This document shows, piece after piece, positions 15,794 through 19,559 of a DNA stretch of 19,559 nucleotides (position 1 is its first letter; every line of letters starts with the position of its first letter). The position numbers and the translations under genes were made by a program. Origin of the DNA: Candidatus Pacearchaeota archaeon CG11_big_fil_rev_8_21_14_0_20_30_13. Its GTDB lineage: Archaea; Nanobdellota; Nanobdellia; Pacearchaeales; GW2011-AR1. The notes under the pieces were generated by a model, which did no database searches, was not told the DNA's origin, and worked only from the letters and a program-made list of their open reading frames with translations. The stretch is taken from positions 1 to 19,559 of the forward strand of contig PCVV01000020.1 of the NCBI GenBank assembly GCA_002762735.1. Direction: 5' to 3'.

Positions 15794-16197
15794 TTAAACT
15801 GGTCAAAAATATGGAATATCTGTAGATTCTTTCCATTTAAATTTAGAATAATATTCTTTATTTTTTCTAAGAAGATTACTCCTATGTGCAGAGTGAAATT
15901 TTTTGTTGTCGATCCATTTTGGAGGAGCCACTTTCCCCTAGGAACCTCTTTGTTCATATTATTTTTATACTCCCTAGAAATCCAAATTTCAATTGACTTG
16001 TTAAAATAAATTTTTAATGCATTGGTATGCCCTTTCCACATTTTAACTGCAGGATGATTTTTCCATCCATTTTTTGAAGTCCTCTTTAGAAGAATGTTCA
16101 AAATTTGAAAAGATTCAATTCTTTGTTTTCCAAGTCTTCGACTATCTAAAGTCTTTAATGATCGTTCAAAATCTGGATAGGGTAAAAAAGTTTGCAT
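15794..16197 (-). pseudogene. Pyrimidine-dimer DNA glycosylase-like (MSMEG_6728 type) gene, frameshifted
   Basis: From the ATG at 16197 the frame reads MQTFLPYPDFERSLKTLDSR, RRLGKQRIESFQ, NHPAVKMWKGH and so on, the start of the small Pyr_excise/MSMEG_6728-like family. After residue 89 (VPRGK) the frame runs into unrelated sequence and ends at 15775. In the -1 frame from the same point the expected C-terminus continues: VAPPKWIDNKKFHSAHRSNL, LRKNKEYYSKF, ending TDIPYF-TGA-PV-TAA. I recall the family ending in YxWPV, so the TGA at 15803-15805 stands where TGG is expected. Two lesions suggest a pseudogene, but the switch point is a canonical -1 slippery heptamer G-GGA-AAG (15931-15937). The gene starts 18 nt after the 3' end of tRNA-Ser. 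A longer reading starting inside the tRNA is not credible. Confidence 0.8.
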
Positions 16198-16215
16198 TTT
16201 CGTGAATAAAATAAA

Positions 16216-16297
16216 CGCCTCGGGCAGGAATTGAACCTGCGAGCCCCGAAGGGCCCGGATTAGCAATCCGGTGCAATAACCACTATGCGACCGAGGC
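16216..16297 (-). tRNA. tRNA-Ser (anticodon GCT)
   Basis: On the minus strand the 82-nt cloverleaf has acceptor GCCTCGG/CCGAGGC with discriminator G, anticodon arm CCGGA-TTGCTAA-TCCGG with anticodon GCT reading AGC/AGU, a class II long variable arm GCCC-TTCG-GGGC, and T-arm GCAGG-TTCAATT-CCTGC. No CCA is encoded and no intron is visible. The long variable arm and discriminator G are serine identity features. Confidence 0.97.
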
Positions 16298-16321
16298 ATG
16301 CTAAAATTAAAGAACCATTTT

Positions 16322-16332
16322 CCCTTATAAAC
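16322..16332 (-). promoter_or_regulatory. TATA box of tRNA-Ser
   Basis: GTTTATAAGG on the minus strand begins 35 nt upstream of the mature tRNA 5' end, after the stop of the winged-helix gene. This predicts a precursor with a leader of a few bases to be removed by RNase P. Confidence 0.55.
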
Positions 16333-16343
16333 ATTTTGAAAAT

Positions 16344-16616
16344 TTACAACTCAAATTCATTCACGAAGTTGATTATTGCTTTGTATTTTTCCAGAAATTC
16401 CATTCCCTTGGAAGTAAGAAATATTTGTTTTCCGGTCTTTCTTTCTTCTCTTTCTTCAATTAGCTCTTTTTGTAAAAGTTCGGCCCTGTAATCAGCAAAT
16501 CTTTTTGATGAAAGATTAGACTTCCTTAACAAAGGAGTCATTTTAATATGCATATGATTCTCTTTTATGACTTTCAAAATGTCTCTCATAATTTTAAGTT
16601 TATCTCTTTTTCTCAT
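16344..16616 (-). CDS. Winged helix-turn-helix protein (HTH_45/ArnR1-like)
   Basis: 90 residues. The pattern MRKRDKLKIMRDILKVIKEN, then MTPLLRKSNLSSKRFADYRA, ELLQKELIEE, a wing (RKTGKQIFLTSKG) and FLEKYKAI follows the ArnR1-like/HTH_45 winged helix common in archaea. It probably binds DNA as a dimer. The ATG is 1 nt after the stop of the membrane protein gene, so the two are surely one operon. This suggests a regulator linked to the membrane protein, either sensing through it or controlling it. Targets are unknown. Confidence 0.88.
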   Translation of the reverse strand: MRKRDKLKIMRDILKVIKENHMHIKMTPLLRKSNLSSKRFADYRAELLQKELIEEREERKTGKQIFLTSKGMEFLEKYKAIINFVNEFEL

Positions 16617-16617
16617 T

Positions 16618-17304
16618 TTAAGAAGAACCCACGTTTTTTACAACCTTGTAAAGTATTACTAAAAATAATCCAATTGAGACCATAGAAATTAAAATTTCCA
16701 AAATTGGATTAAATCCAGAAATTAAAAGATCTGCTAAATTTAACATCCAAAAAACAAATAAAATCAGATAGATCATATGAAGATGACCTGGTTTTTTTGA
16801 ACCTTTTAATTTTTTTATGTGAAAATGATTATAAATTGCTATAAATAAAAAAATAAAAATCTGAAGCCCAAGAAGAATTTTAACTTCCCTTATTGCAATA
16901 CTCAATGCCGAGATTACCAAAACCAAGATGTGAATCAGAGGAATTGTAAATCTTTTCTCTTTAAGGTCTTTCCAAACTACACTATATAGTAAGTAAAAAA
17001 TTGCCATAGTACTAGCATACATAAAAAAGAACAAAGTTAGAACTCCGAGAAACAAAGTTGAAAATTCTAAAATTTCATGAACCTCTAAAATTAAAAATAA
17101 AAAGCTAATAAACGATTTAAAAAAATAAGCGATTGCAAAGAAAAGAAAAGACATTCTAAAATATTTTATTCCTTGATACTTGCTAAGATCATACATCTTT
17201 TTAGTACTAAAATAAACAAGAAGACTACAAACTATAATCACAAATGAATAAATTAATTCCATTCCAAATGTGTTTGGGAAAAGTACTTGTTCTATAACTG
17301 CCAT
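16618..17304 (-). CDS. Multi-pass membrane protein, probably 7 TM
   Basis: 228 residues with about seven hydrophobic segments, for example LIYSFVIIVCSLLVYF, FRMSFLFFAIAYFF, LFLGVLTLFFFMYASTMAIF, IPLIHILVLVISALSIAI, ILLGLQIFIFLFIAIY, MIYLILFVFWMLNLADLLI and ILISMVSIGLFLVILYKVV. The short loops are basic, and there are no catalytic motifs I recognise. The arrangement recalls archaeal seven-helix sensor-like membrane proteins. It is the first gene of a two-gene operon with the winged-helix protein, so a signal-receiving role is plausible but inferred. TATA-like GTTTAAATA begins 36 nt and ATATTTAAAG about 30 nt before the ATG. Confidence 0.8.
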   Translation of the reverse strand: MAVIEQVLFPNTFGMELIYSFVIIVCSLLVYFSTKKMYDLSKYQGIKYFRMSFLFFAIAYFFKSFISFLFLILEVHEILEFSTLFLGVLTLFFFMYASTMAIFYLLYSVVWKDLKEKRFTIPLIHILVLVISALSIAIREVKILLGLQIFIFLFIAIYNHFHIKKLKGSKKPGHLHMIYLILFVFWMLNLADLLISGFNPILEILISMVSIGLFLVILYKVVKNVGSS

Positions 17305-17401
17305 TTTAATCTTAATTTATTTGACTTTAAATATTTAAACTTGTATGGATCTTCGTTCCATTTTGCTTTTAAATAAAAATTTTCTTAAATGAGTGATTAA
17401 T

Positions 17402-17854
17402 ATGAGAAAAAATAAAAATAAAAAAATATTTGGTGCTCTTGCATTGGGCATGCTTCTCCTCAGTGGAGGTGCTTTTACTTTTCCCACAAATGACACAAAT
17501 TTTCTAGCACATTCTGAAAATGTAAAATTGATAAAAAATAACCCGAATGACTTTTTAAAGAGCAATAATCTTGAGCTTAGGAAAAATTTTGATTATTTTG
17601 AAGAGATAAATAAAGAGTTTAGTGAAAAGTCGGAAAGAAAAAACTTTGCTAAAATGAGATTTCAAAAAGAATGGAAAAGCTCTATAAATGTTCAAGCTGA
17701 AATGACTCTCTTGAAAGCAATAGAAAATGAAGATTATGATCCTTGGAAAAAAGCACTTACTGATTTGCGAGGATATCCTAAAGAAGTGGGGTTTATCAGC
17801 GAAGAAGATTTTAAGATTTTAATTAAAGTTCATAAAGATCGAAAAGATTTGTAA
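17402..17854 (+). CDS. Small exported helical protein of unknown function
   Basis: 150 residues from the ATG at 17402; an in-frame GTG at 17393 would add MIN. The TATA-like CTTTTAAATA begins at 17366, placing transcription near 17395, which favours the ATG. MRKNKNKKIFGALALGMLLL plus SGGAF is a signal peptide or N-terminal anchor. The mature part is charged and helical. Its C-terminal piece, LKAIENEDYDPWKKALTD and then ISEEDFKILIKVHKDRK, matches a helical module I have seen repeatedly in exported archaeal and bacterial proteins of unknown function (an acidic DYxxW, then an ISxxxF and a terminal helix). It probably acts at the cell surface. Confidence 0.72.
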   Translation: MRKNKNKKIFGALALGMLLLSGGAFTFPTNDTNFLAHSENVKLIKNNPNDFLKSNNLELRKNFDYFEEINKEFSEKSERKNFAKMRFQKEWKSSINVQAEMTLLKAIENEDYDPWKKALTDLRGYPKEVGFISEEDFKILIKVHKDRKDL

Positions 17855-17889
17855 AGTTCTAGATCAAACCCAAACTTATTTTATAAAAA

Positions 17890-17965
17890 TAGCGAGGGCG
17901 GGATTTGAACCACGCGACCTCCGGGTTATGGGCCCGACGAGCACTCCAGGCTGCTCTACCTCGCT
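17890..17965 (-). tRNA. Initiator tRNA-Met (CAT), with C33 and a bulged T-stem
   Basis: On the minus strand the acceptor stem is AGCGAGG/CCTCGCT with A1-U72 and discriminator A. The D-arm is GAGC/GCTC. The anticodon arm TCGGG-CCCATAA-CCCGG has anticodon CAT and the three G-C pairs that mark initiators. Two departures from the norm are visible. Position 33, almost always U, is C. The T-stem reads GCG-T-GG against CCCGC, so one U is bulged. CCA is not encoded. A palindromic TATA-like CTTTTAAAAG lies at 17993-18002, 37 nt upstream. Confidence 0.95.
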
Positions 17966-18060
17966 ATATATAAAAATAGAGGGATTTGCCTGCTTTTAAA
18001 AGTTTTGATAAAGAGTAAAAATATCAAAATGTTAATAAACCCATAATTCATTTTGTATAG

Positions 18061-18537
18061 ATGCTTTATCCCAATATATGGAATGATTCAATAAATATTC
18101 CTAAGGATTTTTTTGTGGGAAGTTTCTTCGATCTTTTTACATTAGGAATGATAATTTTGGCAGTCGTATTTGTAGTTTTGATGTATATTTATCACTCTAT
18201 TGTCTGGTACAGAATCGGAAAAAAGCAAAAATATAAACGTCCTTGGCTTTCATGGATACCTTTTGCAAATATTTCTATGGTTCTCCAAATGGGAGGATTT
18301 CATTGGGCATGGATTTTCTTAATACTAATTCCAATTATTGGATGGATTGCAGTTATTGTACTCTGGGTTATTTCAATGTGGAGAATATTTGAAAAAGAAA
18401 AATCTCCTGGATGGTTTAGCCTTTCTATAATTCTCCCTCGAATTGGAGGAATTCTATATTTGATTGCAATAGGAATTGTTGCTTGGAAAAAGAAGTCTAA
18501 ACCAGTTACTTCAAAAGTTTCTAAAAAAAGAAAATAA
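18061..18537 (+). CDS. DUF5684-like membrane protein
   Basis: 158 residues with four or five hydrophobic segments. The order RIGKKQKYKRPWLSWIPFAN, then WAWIFLILIPIIGWIAVIVL, then MWRIFEKEKSPGWFSL, ILPRIGGILYLIAIGIVAW is that of the DUF5684/small signal-peptidase-like membrane family, in which a Lys-rich Pro-Trp turn precedes paired helices. The C-terminus is a basic tail (KVSKKRK). Function is unknown. GTTAATAAAC begins 30 nt upstream of the ATG as a TATA-like box. Its stop abuts the stop of the convergent DtdA gene with no gap. Confidence 0.82.
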   Translation: MLYPNIWNDSINIPKDFFVGSFFDLFTLGMIILAVVFVVLMYIYHSIVWYRIGKKQKYKRPWLSWIPFANISMVLQMGGFHWAWIFLILIPIIGWIAVIVLWVISMWRIFEKEKSPGWFSLSIILPRIGGILYLIAIGIVAWKKKSKPVTSKVSKKRK

Positions 18538-19326
18538 TTATTTATTAATATCTCCAGTTTTTTTCCAAGAAACATAATTTTTTTCTAAAAGTTCAATTAT
18601 TTGAGCTCTTTCTTCAGCTTTCCCAAGCCCCTTCCAATCAAGAATAACGAAATCAACTTCTTCTGCTGTTTTATTTATTGACTCTAAAATCATCTCTTCA
18701 GTTATTGGAGAAACATATTTTGGAATTACATGTGAAATAGCTACATTTGATTTTAATTGAACTTTATTAAAAGAGGGGCAATAATGTGGACCTCCGATAC
18801 CAATTGCTATTTCGTGATAAGGATTTTCTTTCCAATTTTTTAGTGCATCTCTTATTGCTTTTGCGACAACAAAAGAAGCTCGTTTATCTTTCCATTCTTC
18901 TTCTCCACCTCCAATTTCAATGAATACACAAGGTCGATCAATTAAAGGACCGTGATGAGTAACTTCCATGGTTACTTCGTATCTCAATTCTGAATCTTCT
19001 TTATTTTTATTTAAAGACTCAAATAGATGTTTATTGAAGAGGGCTGAAACGGGACATAGTCTTCCTGACTCTCCGCCTCCCCAAACTTCTCTAAAATTTC
19101 CAGGAGAATGAATCGAAAGAGTTTTTTCGCTTTTTTCTGATTTATGCTTTGAAGCAAAAATGATTAGATCATATTCATTTATTTTTGAGATATCTAAATT
19201 TTCAGTTTTCAGCATGTCTCCATCAATTAAATGAAAATCAAAATGCCCTATGTCCATTAAGTTCATTATTATGTTTCGACTTGCTGGATCACTTTTACTT
19301 CCCACAATTAAGAATTTTTTTATCAT
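18538..19326 (-). CDS. dtdA: D-aminoacyl-tRNA deacylase, GEK1/DtdA type
   Basis: 262 residues, close to the family norm. This zinc-dependent enzyme removes D-amino acids from mischarged tRNA and serves in archaea and plants in place of bacterial DTD. Conserved segments are visible in order: FASKHKSE (58-64), LSIHSPGNF (70-78), EVTHHGPL (121-128), FIEIGGGEEEW (135-145) and IGIGGPHYCP (175-184), with His61, His73, His124/125 and His181 as likely metal or active-site residues. The TATA-like CTTTATAAT starts 30 nt before the ATG. The same box, read on the plus strand, could drive the RNA-like region on the other side. Confidence 0.95.
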   Translation of the reverse strand: MIKKFLIVGSKSDPASRNIIMNLMDIGHFDFHLIDGDMLKTENLDISKINEYDLIIFASKHKSEKSEKTLSIHSPGNFREVWGGGESGRLCPVSALFNKHLFESLNKNKEDSELRYEVTMEVTHHGPLIDRPCVFIEIGGGEEEWKDKRASFVVAKAIRDALKNWKENPYHEIAIGIGGPHYCPSFNKVQLKSNVAISHVIPKYVSPITEEMILESINKTAEEVDFVILDWKGLGKAEERAQIIELLEKNYVSWKKTGDINK

Positions 19327-19348
19327 TAAATTTCGAGGAAGTCCAGAA

Positions 19349-19500
19349 TTATAAAGATTTTTATTCTTTTAGAAGAACTTTTACAAGAGAGTACTAGTGA
19401 AACGATGAAGATCATTACGCTTCATTCTTGCGAGATTTGTAACGTTTGGTTAAACAACCCGAAGGGCACGAGTGGAATGTAATGACCTCGTGAGTTTTTT
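19349..19500 (+). ncRNA. Candidate structured small RNA (low confidence)
   Basis: The region after dtdA holds no ORF but a block of higher GC than its surroundings. A TATA-like TTATAAAG near 19350 predicts transcription from about 19378. Possible helices are ATGAAG/CTTCAT (19405-19410/19420-19425), GGTT/AACC (19448-19451/19456-19459), CCC-GAA-GGG (19458-19466) and CACGAG/CTCGTG (19467-19472/19487-19492), the last followed by TTTTTT (19495-19500) as in a terminator. TCATTA and CATTC (19412-19427) can instead pair with GAATGTAATGA (19475-19485), which lies in the loop of the last hairpin, giving a pseudoknot. It matches no tRNA, 5S, SRP or RNase P core I know. A mere leader is the alternative. 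Confidence 0.35.
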
Positions 19501-19521
19501 CTTGAAAAGAAAAAATTTGGG

Positions 19522-19550
19522 AAATCCTGCAAGGATTTTCTGTTTAAACC
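19522..19550 (+). promoter_or_regulatory. Palindrome and TATA-like box of a gene beyond the right edge
   Basis: AAATCCT-GCA-AGGATTT (19522-19538) is a perfect 7-bp inverted repeat. It is followed at once by CTGTTTAAACC (19540-19550), a good TATA-like sequence whose start site would fall about 10 nt past the window. The palindrome therefore sits just upstream of the box, where an operator or activator site could act. Confidence 0.4.
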
Positions 19551-19559
19551 CTGTTATGT

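Noticed and set aside
15803..15805. TGA reassigned to Trp
   Set aside because: The hydrolase gene ends in TGA, Trp is TGG in intact genes such as EF-1 alpha, and no other conserved gene contains an in-frame TGA.
16198..16299. N-terminal extension of the glycosylase-like ORF reading through tRNA-Ser
   Set aside because: The bases are the tRNA gene itself; family similarity starts at MQTFLPYPDF (16197).
19378..19500. 5S rRNA, SRP RNA, RNase P RNA or a tRNA at the right edge
   Set aside because: None of the conserved cores of these RNAs, such as the tRNA T-loop GTTCRA or the 5S GGAAGTTAAGC, is present.

Overview
The window looks like a stretch of a small, AT-rich archaeal genome, most likely a DPANN archaeon of the Pacearchaeota/Woesearchaeota type. 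Supporting this are an archaeal EF-1 alpha, an archaeal DnaG-type TOPRIM protein, RNase HII, a GEK1/DtdA-type D-aminoacyl-tRNA deacylase, tRNA genes without encoded CCA, and a putative S-layer protein of the kind I recall from these lineages. Nearly every gene has a TATA-like box about 29 nt before its start codon, which implies mostly leaderless mRNAs. The lineage call is inference; the archaeal domain call is firm.

Layout. 1-2474: the 3' end of an unknown gene, then a large membrane-anchored alpha/beta hydrolase (minus). 2562-5099: a PAP2 phosphatase, EF-1 alpha and a small unknown gene (plus). 5096-8446: a minimal nucleotidyltransferase, two small plus-strand genes that share an identical 16-nt core promoter, and a minus-strand group of an unknown protein, a J-domain protein with an odd heptad tail, and an unknown 370-residue protein. 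8447-12066: archaeal DnaG with a long structured leader, an endonuclease IV-like TIM-barrel protein and the S-layer protein (plus). 12070-15742: a terminator, an SMC ATPase and RNase HII (minus). 15794-17304: a broken pyrimidine-dimer-glycosylase-like gene, tRNA-Ser(GCT), and a winged-helix/multi-pass membrane protein pair (minus). 17402-19559: a small exported protein, an unusual initiator tRNA, a DUF5684-like membrane protein, DtdA, and a GC-richer block that looks like a structured small RNA.

Functionally this is mostly housekeeping: translation (EF-1 alpha, tRNAs, DtdA), genome maintenance (SMC, RNase HII, endonuclease IV-like, DnaG), and envelope (S-layer, PAP2, membrane lipase-like protein). 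Genes are tightly packed, and two convergent pairs share a TTAA in which both stop codons lie.

The most striking observation is the SMC protein. It has canonical SMC ATPase head halves, but at the exact midpoint of its coiled coil it carries a Rad50-style CPLC zinc hook and no visible hinge domain. Other points of interest are the C33 and the bulged T-stem of the initiator tRNA, a frameshifted glycosylase gene with a canonical -1 slippery heptamer plus a TGA at a position where I recall a conserved Trp, and the candidate pseudoknotted RNA near the right edge.
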